DNA from: Cohnella rhizoplanae
GTDB taxonomy: Bacteria; Bacillota; Bacilli; Paenibacillales; Paenibacillaceae
NCBI RefSeq assembly: GCF_948329515.1
Contig: NZ_CAOJCN010000005.1
Location: forward strand, 1 to 64,000
Reading direction: 5' to 3'
Length of the DNA stretch: 64,000 nt
Part shown: in pieces, positions 8,501-18,022 of the stretch
Position numbering within the stretch: the stretch's first letter is position 1
How the letters are laid out: each line of letters begins with the position of its first letter
Program-made: the position numbers and the translations under genes
The notes under the pieces: model-generated
The model's input: only the letters and a program-made list of their open reading frames with translations
Databases searched by the model: none
Told to the model about the DNA's origin: nothing

Positions 8501-11500
8501 CGACAAGCGTATGCTGCAGCGCTTGCTTCTCCTCGTCGCTCAGGCCGGCCAGCGTTTCTTCCTTGACTTCGTAAGGATAGTACTTCTGCTCGGACGGCAC
8601 GCCCCCGCCCGTCTCGTACGATACGTCCAGCTTGGCCGGATTCGGCTCGGGCAGGAATACCTCGGCCCCGTCGGACAGCTCGCTGACGAGGAGCGACTTC
8701 AGCGTCTCTCCGTCCGGCTCGTAGGCCGCGCGCACGATCATCACGCGCAGATTGTAGGTCTGCTCCGTCGTGAGCCCCGCCAGTACGAAGCGCTGATTCG
8801 CGCCGAGCGTCTGGTCCGGTTGGAATTCGAACGATTTGCCGTTGTAGTCCACGTTGCCGTCGGCATCGGCCGGATAGACGCGGTAAGCGGTGGTGCTCGC
8901 GTACCCGGCATCCGTGAAGCTGATCGTTACGCCTGCATCTCCGGTCGCATCGGCCTTGACGCCGGCCGGCTTGGCCAGCATCTGAGAAGCCTTGTAGGAG
9001 ATCGGCTGCGCCAGGGTCTTGAACACCGGCGCGTAGGACTCGCTATCCGCGACGAGCGCCAGATAGTAGTCGCCCGGCAGGTTGTTCGCAGGCAGCGTCA
9101 CCGTGACGATACCCGAAGCCGGGAGGTTCTCGGCGAGCACTTGACCGACGGGTTCGTCGGCTTCGTTCGCCATGATCAGCTTGACCTTGGTGTCCGGCTT
9201 GGCGTTGTCCACGCGCCAGGTCACTTCATAGGCGTTGCGTTCCGATTGGGCGGCTGCCGTCAGCTCGGTTACCTCCGGAATCGGAGTAAGCAGATACGAC
9301 TGGATCGTCGTATGACCCTTCGACTGTACCTTCAACATGCCGATCGTCTTGACGTCTACCGTAACCTTGAGGCCTTCGTCGTCCAGAATCGCGTTGCGAC
9401 CCGCCGCATCCTGCGTCGCACTGATCGCGATCTCGCGACCGTCGATATCGTAGATCTTCGTGCTCATATCGCCGCCGGCGATATCGAGCAGATATTTGCC
9501 CTTTTCCATCATCGACAAGGAATACGTATATACGGCTTCGGGACCGTACATATCGGCCATCGTCGACTTTTGCAGCAGCGTCATGGCGTCCAGATCGGCG
9601 AAGCCGTTCGACTTCACAGTCCAGATGCCGTCCTGGTCGATGTCGATCAGCGCGCTGACCACGCCGTGCTGCTGGTCATATATCGCATTCCAGTCGGACG
9701 AGCTCTTGTCGAAGTTCAGCGGATACAAGGTGCCGTCGGGACGGTAAAGCTTGCTGTCCTCGTTGCCGCCGTAGATATCGAGCGTCGCCTGGAATCCCTC
9801 GAGATCCGTAAAGTTCGCCGCGGCAGCGAACTCCGAACCGCTGCGCCATGCCATGGTTTCGTTCATCGTAGCGTCGGCGCGCATGCGGTACAGATTCACC
9901 TTCGCGTCCATTCCCGCATCGACATACCAGCGCTCCGCGCCGGGCGCTTCGATGAGCATCCACGTCGTGCCGTCCGCTTCGTCGCGCTTGACGTTCCAAG
10001 CTGCGTCTGCCGCGTCGGCTTCGGTGGCATAAGCGCGCCCGTCCGCCTTGATCAGCGCGGCGTCGGCTGTGCCGCCGACGATCTCGACCAGGTATTTGCC
10101 TTGACGGACGATGTCCAGCGGCACCAGATTCTTGGACGCGTTGCCGTACAGGTCGCCCGCGATCTCGTCGATCGCGCGATCCTCGCCAGCGTACAGAACC
10201 TTGTGCACCGCGATGCCGAGGCTAGCTTCAGCCATGACCTTCCAAGTGCCCGGCGTCAAGGCCGCCTCGATGACGAGCATGCCTTTATCCGCATCGTAGT
10301 AAGCGTTCGGCGACTTGCCGTCCTTTTCTTCGAATCGAATGCCGTACTCGGTTCCGTTCGAAGAGATCAGCTTCATGCCGTCCGCGGCGCCTTGAATGGA
10401 GATAAGCGCATGATAGGATTCGTTTACGGAAAACTCGTGAGAAATTTTGCCGTCCGCCGTTCTCGCCACGGTCGGATTCGTCGCCGTGACTTCGGTCGCG
10501 ATCCGGCCCTTCTCGTACGTTCCCAGCAGCGAAGCGCGAATGCCGCTCTGGCTGAACAGCTTCTCGCCGACGATGCCCGGCACGTCGCCGAAGTCGGCGG
10601 CCGTCGATTCGCTTGCCGCGTTCGGGTCGATGTACCAGAACCAGCTTTTCACTGCATTTACGACGGACTTGCCTGCATTGACGACTGCGCCGCCGATGTT
10701 CTTCAGCGTCGAGCTCATATCGACATCCCAGTCGAAGCTGCGCGTCGAGAACGGATACTTCACGACGAACCCGATGCCGATCACGGATAGCGCCGCTCTG
10801 AAGCGCGAGGAATCGACGCCGACTTCGGCTCTCGAGATGCGCTGTCCGCCGACCAGCGGCACCGACCGCGGAATCTGGACGCCCGCGCTGGCATAGCCGG
10901 TGAACGAGGAGCCCTGGAAGTACTTGACGACGATCTGGCCGACCAGAATGTCGAGCACGTTGATGTTCGCGCCCATATCGAAGCCCGCGCGGTCGTAGCC
11001 GCGGTATCCGGTCGGATTGAACACGATGAACATATCGACGCCGGCTACGTTGATCGAGTAGATGGCCAGCTTGCCGGATGCGCCGAAATGGTTGGCCGAC
11101 AGGTCTACGCGCAGATCGTTGCCGTTGACCATGTAGTTCCCGCCGAGCTTCGGCGTGAGGTAGTCGGACAGTCCGCCGAGCACCGAGAACGTGAGCGGGG
11201 TGTCGGCCAGCGCGGACATGCCGCTGACGCCGCCGCCGAGCTTGGTAATCTGCGCGCCCGTGGAACCGATCTTGATTTCTTTTTTGACCGCGAAGCTGAT
11301 GGAGTCCAGCTTCTTGTCCTTGAGCAGCAGGTCGATATCGAAGCCGACCTTCGCCTTCTTGAGCTCGGCCGATGCGCCGACGCCGAATTCCGGCGTGCGG
11401 GTATCGATGCTGAACCGGAGCTCGGCCGCTTCGAGCGGTCCGCTCTTGAAGTCCGCGCCGGCTTTGAAGTTGGCTGCCAGATCGAAGCGGTTTTTCATGA

Positions 11501-13868
11501 AGTCGAGTGCCTTCACGTCGGCGCTGGCTTTAATCTTGGCGCCACCCACCTTAAAGCCGAGGTCGGCGTTGCCGGTAATTCGGATGCCGCCCTTGATGAA
11601 GGTGAACGAAGTTATGCTCACGGGCATATTCATGCCGGTGTAATCCAGCGCCTTGGAAGCCAGCGATGGAAGCTTGAATACGAAGTTTTGCGGATCGAGC
11701 TCGAAGTCGCCTTCGAGTACGGTGTACGTCGACAGGATCGGAACCGTGTTTTTGCCGTTGACGTACAGCCTGCCCTTGCCGCGAATCACTTCGTGCGTCG
11801 GGTCGGTCTTATCGACGACCAGCTCGGTGCCCTTGAATAGCAGGTTGTCGTTGAGCGTGACGACCGCATTCGTATCGCTAAGCCTGAATACGCCTTTCTC
11901 GGACGCGTTCTCGACGAACGGACCGCGCAGCTCGATGAAGTCGACCTCAGTCGGGTCGCGCCGGATCGACTTGTTCTCTACCTTAACGACATCGTAGTTA
12001 ATCGAACGGTAGGCCTTGTCGTCCGTCAGTTCGATCGCGGAAGTAAAGGTCTTGTCGTCGAAAAATTCGTGCTTAATCTCGACGTCGTATACGCCGAGCG
12101 GAAGCTTGGCGCCGTTCGGTGCGGGTAGCTTGATCTTCAAGCCCGAGGTGCCGACCGACTGAATGTCGGCGCGCGGTATGGTGTACGTCTGCCCGCCGCC
12201 GCTGATCTTCACGCTAAGGTCGGAGTACGGCAGACGCTTAAGCAGCCAGTACAGGTTCTCGCCGACGACCTGCACGGACTCGGCGTCTTCATAATAGACT
12301 TTGGAGGGACCGACGCGCGTGTACTTGACGCCGTTTTGCGGCATCGGGATTTGCACGGCGAACTGTACCGGATCGCCCTCGGAAGTGCCTTTGCTATTGG
12401 TCGCTACGGCCTTCGCCTCGTAATACGTGTCCTCCTTCAGGTGCTCCAGCGTGACGCTGTAATTGCCCGAAGAGTTCACGACCGGAGGAACGGTGCCTTC
12501 GGCACTTAGCCAGACGCCGCTGTTGTCGTCTTTCTTCTCTCTATATTTGACGCCCCATGTCGCGCTCGCGCCACCGCTGTTGATGACGTTTACCGGTATG
12601 GCGGCTCTCTGTTCGTTGGTATTGTCCGCATTATACAGCGGTGCGGGCGTGCCCGTCGCGACTTGCGGCGGTGTCGTCACTTTGACGTCGTAGTAAGCGC
12701 CGTATTCCGTCGAGATCCGGAACGTCGGGATCGGCTGCGTCGCGTCGATTGCCGTATAATAGTAGGTTGCATTGCCATTCTCGTCCGTCTTCAAGCTCGG
12801 CTTCGAAGCTAGAGGCGCGAACTCGTTGTCGGGATCGAGGAAGATCGTATTTTGCGGGTTATCTACAAACAGATCGATATCTTTTCCGGGATTCTTTTTA
12901 GAATCCTTCAGATTCAAATCCGCTTTGTAATACACGGCATTTTGCACGCTGTTCTCCGTGTTCTCGGAGCTCGGCGGATTGTAAACCGCGGCGTTCACCG
13001 ACATGATACTGGGGGCTTCCACGTAAGAAGCGCTGTTCAGGTCGATCGGATCGTATTTGTTCGTGAAGTACCATTGTTTAATCAAATGGTTTTGCCAGGC
13101 GCCCCCGGTCGCCGCGGTGAAGCCGACGTATACGTCCTCAGATTTGATTACGTTCTGAAGATCGAGCCCCGTATAAGTAAGCTTCGGCGTGCCAGGTCTT
13201 GTAGTAGAGTTGCTGTAGAAGACTTCCAGCGTCTTGTTTGCCGTCTTGTAGTCGATCCAGACGTTCACATCTTGTCCCGAATTAAAGTCGATGCTCGGCT
13301 CGGCGTACACGCCTTGGCTGCCGTGGGATACGGAGCCGTTCAGATCGACCGCGACATGGTTGGCGCTCGGATCGCCGGTCTCCGATGCGTTATCGTACGT
13401 ATCGAACTCGACGCCGACGCTGTTCTGAATGCCGCCGAAGCCCATCCCGACGCCGACGCTGCCCGCGCTGTTCGACTTGGTTTGTACGGCGAACACAATG
13501 CCGTCGGCTCCGGCCGGCGGGCCGCCGCCCGGATTGGTCATCTTGAACGTAAAATAAGTACTGAAGCCGCTGTTATCGCGCAGCGACACCTTATCCCAAT
13601 TAAATACAGTGCCGTATTGGTTGCCGCCATTCGACGTCAGCCGCAAGCTGCCATCGGCCGTAAACGTCGACGCACCATTAAATGACAGCCGATTGGCCGC
13701 CTCTTTAAAATCCGTATACAAGAACGTAATATACTTCTGAGGCTTGTCCGCCGCATGGGCCGTGCCTCCGAACGAACCGAACCCCGATAGCGCCATCTGG
13801 AACATAAGCAAAAACGCGAGCACGGCCGCAATTCTGCGGCGGCTGCCTATTGCCGTGAAGATGCTCAT
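5511..13868 (-). CDS. Giant SLH-domain surface protein with lectin-like and beta-sandwich domains
   Basis: This 2785-residue protein is exported and held on the wall by three C-terminal SLH domains (about residues 2593-2770; motifs FEPARSVTRAEFAAM and YPDGTFRPKQTITRAEA). The signal peptide covers residues 1-40. Residues 41-273 look like an L-type (legume) lectin fold (FDTYDNASETGDPSANHVAV, VWIDY). A fibronectin-III-like module follows (about 405-510). Residues about 780-1090 are rich in short alternating strands (ADLGFKVGGAKIKASADV). Cadherin-like beta-sandwich repeats occupy about 2040-2360 (LKSLEVSGL, LKQLALSGI, LSELSVKDM). No catalytic domain was recognised. A role in binding carbohydrate, such as plant cell-wall material, is inference from the lectin-like domain. 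GGGAG precedes the ATG. Confidence 0.88.
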   Translation of the reverse strand: MSIFTAIGSRRRIAAVLAFLLMFQMALSGFGSFGGTAHAADKPQKYITFLYTDFKEAANRLSFNGASTFTADGSLRLTSNGGNQYGTVFNWDKVSLRDNSGFSTYFTFKMTNPGGGPPAGADGIVFAVQTKSNSAGSVGVGMGFGGIQNSVGVEFDTYDNASETGDPSANHVAVDLNGSVSHGSQGVYAEPSIDFNSGQDVNVWIDYKTANKTLEVFYSNSTTRPGTPKLTYTGLDLQNVIKSEDVYVGFTAATGGAWQNHLIKQWYFTNKYDPIDLNSASYVEAPSIMSVNAAVYNPPSSENTENSVQNAVYYKADLNLKDSKKNPGKDIDLFVDNPQNTIFLDPDNEFAPLASKPSLKTDENGNATYYYTAIDATQPIPTFRISTEYGAYYDVKVTTPPQVATGTPAPLYNADNTNEQRAAIPVNVINSGGASATWGVKYREKKDDNSGVWLSAEGTVPPVVNSSGNYSVTLEHLKEDTYYEAKAVATNSKGTSEGDPVQFAVQIPMPQNGVKYTRVGPSKVYYEDAESVQVVGENLYWLLKRLPYSDLSVKISGGGQTYTIPRADIQSVGTSGLKIKLPAPNGAKLPLGVYDVEIKHEFFDDKTFTSAIELTDDKAYRSINYDVVKVENKSIRRDPTEVDFIELRGPFVENASEKGVFRLSDTNAVVTLNDNLLFKGTELVVDKTDPTHEVIRGKGRLYVNGKNTVPILSTYTVLEGDFELDPQNFVFKLPSLASKALDYTGMNMPVSITSFTFIKGGIRITGNADLGFKVGGAKIKASADVKALDFMKNRFDLAANFKAGADFKSGPLEAAELRFSIDTRTPEFGVGASAELKKAKVGFDIDLLLKDKKLDSISFAVKKEIKIGSTGAQITKLGGGVSGMSALADTPLTFSVLGGLSDYLTPKLGGNYMVNGNDLRVDLSANHFGASGKLAIYSINVAGVDMFIVFNPTGYRGYDRAGFDMGANINVLDILVGQIVVKYFQGSSFTGYASAGVQIPRSVPLVGGQRISRAEVGVDSSRFRAALSVIGIGFVVKYPFSTRSFDWDVDMSSTLKNIGGAVVNAGKSVVNAVKSWFWYIDPNAASESTAADFGDVPGIVGEKLFSQSGIRASLLGTYEKGRIATEVTATNPTVARTADGKISHEFSVNESYHALISIQGAADGMKLISSNGTEYGIRFEEKDGKSPNAYYDADKGMLVIEAALTPGTWKVMAEASLGIAVHKVLYAGEDRAIDEIAGDLYGNASKNLVPLDIVRQGKYLVEIVGGTADAALIKADGRAYATEADAADAAWNVKRDEADGTTWMLIEAPGAERWYVDAGMDAKVNLYRMRADATMNETMAWRSGSEFAAAANFTDLEGFQATLDIYGGNEDSKLYRPDGTLYPLNFDKSSSDWNAIYDQQHGVVSALIDIDQDGIWTVKSNGFADLDAMTLLQKSTMADMYGPEAVYTYSLSMMEKGKYLLDIAGGDMSTKIYDIDGREIAISATQDAAGRNAILDDEGLKVTVDVKTIGMLKVQSKGHTTIQSYLLTPIPEVTELTAAAQSERNAYEVTWRVDNAKPDTKVKLIMANEADEPVGQVLAENLPASGIVTVTLPANNLPGDYYLALVADSESYAPVFKTLAQPISYKASQMLAKPAGVKADATGDAGVTISFTDAGYASTTAYRVYPADADGNVDYNGKSFEFQPDQTLGANQRFVLAGLTTEQTYNLRVMIVRAAYEPDGETLKSLLVSELSDGAEVFLPEPNPAKLDVSYETGGGVPSEQKYYPYEVKEETLAGLSDEEKQALQHTLVVTDSDHVVVHVGSDQTATLKLYLDDAEVATSGDPKAFDLGTLKEGQYRIEIQATNAGGDTSYSYSQLIVDRTAPYLYLKTPTNGAIVDGSRARLEGATEAGTVLTVNDTVVPVDAIGRFVYYAAFPEDGVLPLELKATDAAGNETLHKLEVLASGASAAGESNADLAAFGTGEGVLDALFLTSQTTYKTSIDVREKQTRVWAVPVDQEAEVTIGGKPVDEQFSAVIDMSNGSAVQAVVKNGDTTRTYSLNVTTESGLAGLKSLEVSGLDAGGAVAAEAVELSKDYGAAFAENTVNYTAQVDNAIASVRVKPEEASPGSLIRLNGVQVSSGQLSAPIALAVGTKTITIEVLSPNDAKAATPDWTHAKRFVIAIERKVASDASLKQLALSGIALTPGAFDSAVLDYNARVGASTATAQLSFAAADATSTVWINGAAKSAAGTETLALAAGTNRFVLEVHAADGTVQSYSLVIYRDTAFSSSLLLSELSVKDMELTTEFNPLTRNYRVEESTYNDTITVIAKPEATGATVKVNGKATDKDGSASASLAVGINAVQVQVQSPDTNETNLYSIAIVRNATNAAPTDEFVVKVNDDSNNRVAKGKKTEENGIQVLRISFVKDELNKLLASGSDKPIIKINAGTGIDRIVTGLTADLVKSMQQKEAVLHIDAGSSIYTLPASALNIAQIENTFAPDDLANVAVTIDIKHPGEDEQEAIGKRAAKSGASVIGTPTDFSVTYTYNGKTIAADRFSQYVERAIELPAGDAGKVTTGVRILEDGSLYHVPTFVKKDGDRDLAVMNSFTNSVYALIVNKASFKDAAGRWSQQAIEDLASRTILTGTGAGTFEPARSVTRAEFAAMIVRALGLPAKTDGVYKDVKAADWYAPFVSAAKSYGLISGYPDGTFRPKQTITRAEAVAIVGKAWTLAGQAAAVESEATAALAGIPDNGDIPVWVRPAFGSAFKLGLISGYEDGGVKPLRTVTREETAAMLRNLLIRSKLIQDK

Positions 13869-14041
13869 TAAGATAGTCTCCCTCTCTCTAACTAAACTAT
13901 TGTTGCGAGTCGGCTTTCCTATATGAATCGCGTTCTCCCGCCCCTCCTTGAATATCGATAAGTGGGACTATTATATTAAAACCCGCTTAAAAAACACTAA
14001 AAAAAATGGAAGAATTACGCATATAAAGGCGTTTTATGTAG

Positions 14042-14072
14042 AAAAAAGGCCGCCAGAACGAGGCTGGCAGCC
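14042..14072 (-). terminator. Terminator of the diguanylate cyclase gene
   Basis: On the minus strand GGCTGCCAG pairs with CTGGCGGCC (one imperfection) and runs into TTTTTTC, 27 bases past the stop. The rest of 13869-14098 is AT-rich and probably holds the SLH gene promoter; no clear -35/-10 pair was assigned. Confidence 0.7.
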
Positions 14073-14098
14073 CTATAACCTTAAAATTTCATTAAAAA

Positions 14099-15712
14099 TC
14101 AACCGATCTCATCCTCTCGGCAACCACGCTCCCGGTCGTGCAGCATCGTCCGGTTCCGCCCGCCTTCCTTGGCCCGGTAGAGCGCTTCGTCCGCGCCATG
14201 TATTACTTCCGCGGCGCTCTCGCCATCCTGCGGGTAAGCGGCGATACCCAGCGACAGCGTGACGGGCCTGCCGATCGGCGCGTCCTCGTCGGCCATCCGG
14301 ATGCGCAGACTCTCCGCGAGCAGGTACGCCAGCTCCTTGTCCCCATAGGGCAGCAGCAGGATGAACTCCTCGCCGCCGTACCGGCAAGCGTAGTCGCAAT
14401 CCCGCTTCTCCTCGTGCAGCCGCGCCGCGAGGAAGCGCAGCACCTCGTCGCCCTTGAGATGGCCGTACGTGTCGTTGACGATCTTGAAGCGATCCAGATC
14501 CATGAGCACGACCGCATACGGAATATGCTGGCGGTCCCACGACGCGAGGATCGAATCGAGAAAACGCCGGTTGCGCAGTCCCGTAAGGGCATCCGTATGC
14601 GCTTCCAAGGATAGCGCTTCCGTCCGGTCGCCCATCATCCTGAACGCGTCAATCACCGCACGGTTCAGCTCATTGGCTTCATAGAGCAGATGGCGGGTCT
14701 GAACGGGGACTTCGGCCGTCTCTCCATTGTTTAACAAGGAAGCGTATCCCGCTAGCTTGCGCAGCGGATAAGTGAGCCGGTGCGACGCCCAGATCACCAG
14801 CAAGGCGATGACCGCGACGAATGGCGCGGAGATTAACGCCATACGGAGGACGATGCCTTTGACGCTGTCCGTCACGTTCGAGGCGGGCGTCTGGGAGACG
14901 ATGCCCCACTTCACCGAAGGAACGACGGCGTACCCCGCCAACACGTTCAGCCCCCTCGTGTTCGTCGTCGCCATCTGGCCGCCCTTGCCCTGCATGATCT
15001 CGGCGACGGCTTTATTTTCGGCTACATTTTCGCCGATCCTGGATTTGTCGGGATGATAGATAATGTTGCCGCGATTGTCGACCACATAATAATAAGAGCC
15101 GTTCATATTCGCTTCCTGCGTGCCCAGGATCGTCTGCACGACATTGCCTTCGTCCAGGTAGATCGAGCCGCTGACGAAGCCGCGGTAGGTCGCTTGCTCA
15201 TCGAAGATCGGGTAAGTGACGAGTACGATCAGACGCTTGGTCACCGCGACGTAAGGCTCGGACACGAGCGGCTGGCGCTCTCGCAGCGCCTGTTGGACGC
15301 TTACCGAGGTCAGCACCTGTCCCACCAGGTCCCCGTTGTCCGGCGATATCGCCTTGACCTTGCCATGCTCGTCTACGAGTGCGATTGAATTAAAAAAGGA
15401 CATGCTGCCCCTCATGAAATCCAGCCACGAGCTCGCGTCCCGATCCCTCATATCGTTGGCGGAGAAATGCGCGCTCGCCATCTGGAGGGACTGCGTCATC
15501 GAGCCGAATATCGTATCGACGGCGACGCTCAGTTCGTTGGCCGTGATCCGGTTCAGTTCGAGCGTGGTACGTGAGAGCGAATCCTTTTGGGCCTGATAGC
15601 CTACGATCGTATTGAGCGCGGCCGTAAACGCGATGGACAGCAAAACGACGGCGGTGAGGATCACCGAGAGATGGATGCCCTTCTTTCGCCGCAAGAGCCT
15701 AAATCTACGCAT
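14099..15712 (-). CDS. Membrane diguanylate cyclase (dCache-HAMP-GGDEF)
   Basis: This 537-residue protein should make cyclic di-GMP from two GTP in response to an external signal. A transmembrane helix at about 15-37, an extracellular double-Cache sensor (about 45-280), a second helix (about 288-310) and a HAMP-like linker precede a GGDEF domain (about 370-530). The active site reads GGEEF (about 446-450), an allowed variant. RDCD ends five residues before it, matching the RxxD inhibitory site, so product feedback is expected. MDLDRFKIVNDTYGH is the conserved nucleotide-binding stretch. It lies upstream of, and on the same strand as, the giant SLH gene, but a terminator separates them. Confidence 0.92.
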   Translation of the reverse strand: MRRFRLLRRKKGIHLSVILTAVVLLSIAFTAALNTIVGYQAQKDSLSRTTLELNRITANELSVAVDTIFGSMTQSLQMASAHFSANDMRDRDASSWLDFMRGSMSFFNSIALVDEHGKVKAISPDNGDLVGQVLTSVSVQQALRERQPLVSEPYVAVTKRLIVLVTYPIFDEQATYRGFVSGSIYLDEGNVVQTILGTQEANMNGSYYYVVDNRGNIIYHPDKSRIGENVAENKAVAEIMQGKGGQMATTNTRGLNVLAGYAVVPSVKWGIVSQTPASNVTDSVKGIVLRMALISAPFVAVIALLVIWASHRLTYPLRKLAGYASLLNNGETAEVPVQTRHLLYEANELNRAVIDAFRMMGDRTEALSLEAHTDALTGLRNRRFLDSILASWDRQHIPYAVVLMDLDRFKIVNDTYGHLKGDEVLRFLAARLHEEKRDCDYACRYGGEEFILLLPYGDKELAYLLAESLRIRMADEDAPIGRPVTLSLGIAAYPQDGESAAEVIHGADEALYRAKEGGRNRTMLHDRERGCREDEIG

Positions 15713-15826
15713 GAACGTTCTCCAGTCTGTATATTAACGTGCAGCATGTAATCTACACCGTTCGACAACCTTCCGACCAAACCGTATTCTACCACAGATT
15801 GCTAGATCAATATAGTGAAAGTAAAA

Positions 15827-15864
15827 CAACCCCGGACCGAAGCGCGGGCTTCGATCCGGGGTTG
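15827..15864 (-). terminator. Terminator of the Gfo/Idh/MocA gene
   Basis: CAACCCCGG/CCGGGGTTG form the base of a long stem; the minus-strand exit is TTTTAC. It lies about 45 bases past the stop. Confidence 0.85.
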
Positions 15865-15908
15865 CGCGCGCGGCAGGGGCCGCGGTGCGAGTTGATAAGC
15901 ATTTGTAC

Positions 15909-16985
15909 TTAGAGCGACCAGTCCAGCTTGACCTCGCCGCCGGTACGCGACGATTCGTAGATCGCGTCGATGATCAAGTTGCTGCGCAAGCCAGTCTCGG
16001 CTGACGTCATCGGCGTGGCGCCGGTGCGCACGCAGTCGATGAAGTGGCGGCTCAGCTTGACGCGCGCGCCCTCGTCCTCGATCGGGGCGATGAGCGGGAT
16101 GTCGACAGCCTGGTCGAAGCGTTCGGTGAGGAACTTGCCCTCGTTGCCCTTCAGGAAGGCGCCGCCGTCGGAGCCCATCAGATGGACGAACGGCGCGCTG
16201 TCGGTATCCATATGGACCGCCCAGCTGACCTCGAGCGTCAGCGAGGAGCCGTCCTCCATCTTGATGATGGCGGTCGCCAGGTCCTCGACGTCGTAAATGC
16301 CGTTCCAATCCGGCTTGCCCCAGGTGCCGATGCCCTTCTTGCGGGGACCGAACTCGGCGTAGGTCGAACCGTACACCGATACCGGCTTGGGTTCGCCCAT
16401 GAGGAAAAACGCCAGATCCAGCATATGCACGCCAATATCGATCAGCGGACCCCCGCCGGATTGCCCGTGCTGCGTGAACCACGTGCCCCAGCCAGGGATG
16501 CCCTTACGGCGGTACCAGCCTGTCTTGGCCGTGTAGATGCGGCCCAACTCGCCCCGGTCGATCTGCGACTTCACGAGCTGCGGGAGCCACTCCCATCGCA
16601 TCTGGTGCGCGACCATGACGGTCTTGCCGCTCTTGTGCTGCGCGCGCACGATATCCTTGGCGGCAGCCGCGTCGAGACCCATCGGCTTCTCGACCAGGAC
16701 GTGCTTGCCGTGCTCGAGCGCGCTGATCGTCAGCGGCGCATGGCTCTGGTTGGGCACGGCGACGATCACTGCGTCGAGGTCGAGGCGCTCGATGAGCGCT
16801 TGCGGAGACGGCGATACCGTCTCGATGCCGTACTGCTGCGCCCTGGCTTCCGCGAGCGGCAGATATGTATCGGTGATGGCCGCGATCTCGCAGATCTCCG
16901 CCAGCTTGCCGAATTCCTGCAGATGCACGTTCCCGATGTTGCCCGCGCCGATGAGGCCGATGCGGATTTTATCCGATTTTCCCAT
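15909..16985 (-). CDS. Gfo/Idh/MocA-family oxidoreductase
   Basis: This 358-residue enzyme is an NAD(P)-dependent dehydrogenase of the Gfo/Idh/MocA family. The N-terminal Rossmann fold shows GLIGAGNIGNVH, and the conserved catalytic-lysine motif is EKPMG (near residue 100). The C-terminal alpha/beta domain includes the histidine stretch GGGPLIDIGVHMLDLA. Such enzymes oxidise or reduce sugars, inositols or related polyols; the exact substrate is not visible. GGAGGC upstream supports the ATG at 16985. The gene stands alone, divergent from the acetyltransferase at 17215. The 17.0-17.2 kb region between them is AT-rich and probably carries both promoters. Confidence 0.9.
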   Translation of the reverse strand: MGKSDKIRIGLIGAGNIGNVHLQEFGKLAEICEIAAITDTYLPLAEARAQQYGIETVSPSPQALIERLDLDAVIVAVPNQSHAPLTISALEHGKHVLVEKPMGLDAAAAKDIVRAQHKSGKTVMVAHQMRWEWLPQLVKSQIDRGELGRIYTAKTGWYRRKGIPGWGTWFTQHGQSGGGPLIDIGVHMLDLAFFLMGEPKPVSVYGSTYAEFGPRKKGIGTWGKPDWNGIYDVEDLATAIIKMEDGSSLTLEVSWAVHMDTDSAPFVHLMGSDGGAFLKGNEGKFLTERFDQAVDIPLIAPIEDEGARVKLSRHFIDCVRTGATPMTSAETGLRSNLIIDAIYESSRTGGEVKLDWSL

Positions 16986-17214
16986 AAGCTTGCTTCAGCC
17001 TCCAATGATTCCGAATTCGCTTTTTAGTGTTACCGCTATCATATCTAAATTACCCAACTCGTATCATGAACGATTTAGCCCTGTTCTTATTCGCGTTAGG
17101 CCTGGGCCAAGCATAATGACTCCGTTTGCATATTTATTAATATTTATGTATATTTATTCTTAACGACTGTACCGGCCTTTTACCGGACTCATTCTTACCG
17201 AAGGAGCGTGCGTC

Positions 17215-17967
17215 ATGCGCGAAGATATCCGCGCCGTCGAAGACAAAGCGCTGAGCGCCTGGCCTGCCCTGCAGCAAATGACGCACGGCGGCTGGCTGCT
17301 CAGGCAGTCGCGAGGGTACACGAAGCGTTCCAATTCCGTGCAGCCGCTCTGGACCGAGCCAGGCGCGGACCTCCGCGGCATGGTCGGTTACTGCGAGGAC
17401 GCTTATCATCGGGCCGGCCTGCCTACGATATTCAAGATCACGCCGCTCTGCGAGCCTTGCGGCTTGGACGGCCGCCTGGACGAGTACGGCTATGCGTTGA
17501 CCGACCGCTCCCAGGTTTTGATCCGCTCCTTGGAGGAGCAGTTGGCGGTGCCATCGGCGGACGGACTGCGGGTCGACGCCGTCTTGACGGAGGAATGGCT
17601 CGCAGCCGCCTCCGCGATACTGCCGCTGAAGCCCGGGCAGCGGGAGACGGCGTCCGCGATGCTGGCGGACAGTTCGCTGCGAAGAGGCTTCTTCCTCCTC
17701 AGTTCCGGCGACATGCCGGTGGCGATCGGGCTCGGCGTCGTCGACGACGGATATCTGGGCTTGTTCGATATCGCGACGTCCCCGGCGCACCGGAACCGAG
17801 GACACGCCGAACGGCTCGCCAGACACATTCTGTCGTGGGGTCAAGCCCATGGCGCGCATAGCAGCTACCTGCAGGTCGTGGATGGCAACGTCCCTGCGCA
17901 GCGACTGTATGCGAAGCTCGGCTACGCGCGATTATACGACTACTGGTATCGCATGCGTTGGCCATAA
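17215..17967 (+). CDS. GNAT-family N-acetyltransferase
   Basis: This 250-residue protein has an N-terminal part resembling a degenerate GNAT fold and a C-terminal acetyl-CoA binding domain. LGLFDIATSPAHRNRGHAE (about 181-199) is motif A with the R-x-x-G-x-A pyrophosphate loop, and VPAQRLYAKLGYARLYDYWY is motif B. It should transfer an acetyl group from acetyl-CoA to an amine; the substrate is unknown. GAAGGAG lies upstream of the ATG. The gene is monocistronic and shares a bidirectional terminator with folE. Confidence 0.88.
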   Translation: MREDIRAVEDKALSAWPALQQMTHGGWLLRQSRGYTKRSNSVQPLWTEPGADLRGMVGYCEDAYHRAGLPTIFKITPLCEPCGLDGRLDEYGYALTDRSQVLIRSLEEQLAVPSADGLRVDAVLTEEWLAAASAILPLKPGQRETASAMLADSSLRRGFFLLSSGDMPVAIGLGVVDDGYLGLFDIATSPAHRNRGHAERLARHILSWGQAHGAHSSYLQVVDGNVPAQRLYAKLGYARLYDYWYRMRWP

Positions 17968-17971
17968 ATGG

Positions 17972-18016
17972 AAGAGCCTTATCTCGGCCGTCGTATGCGG
18001 CGGAGATAAGGCTCTT
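17972..18016. terminator. Bidirectional terminator between GNAT gene and folE
   Basis: AAGAGCCTTATCTC at 17972-17985 and its exact complement at 18003-18016 form a 14-bp stem between two convergent genes. Confidence 0.88.
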
Positions 18017-18022
18017 GTCGTC

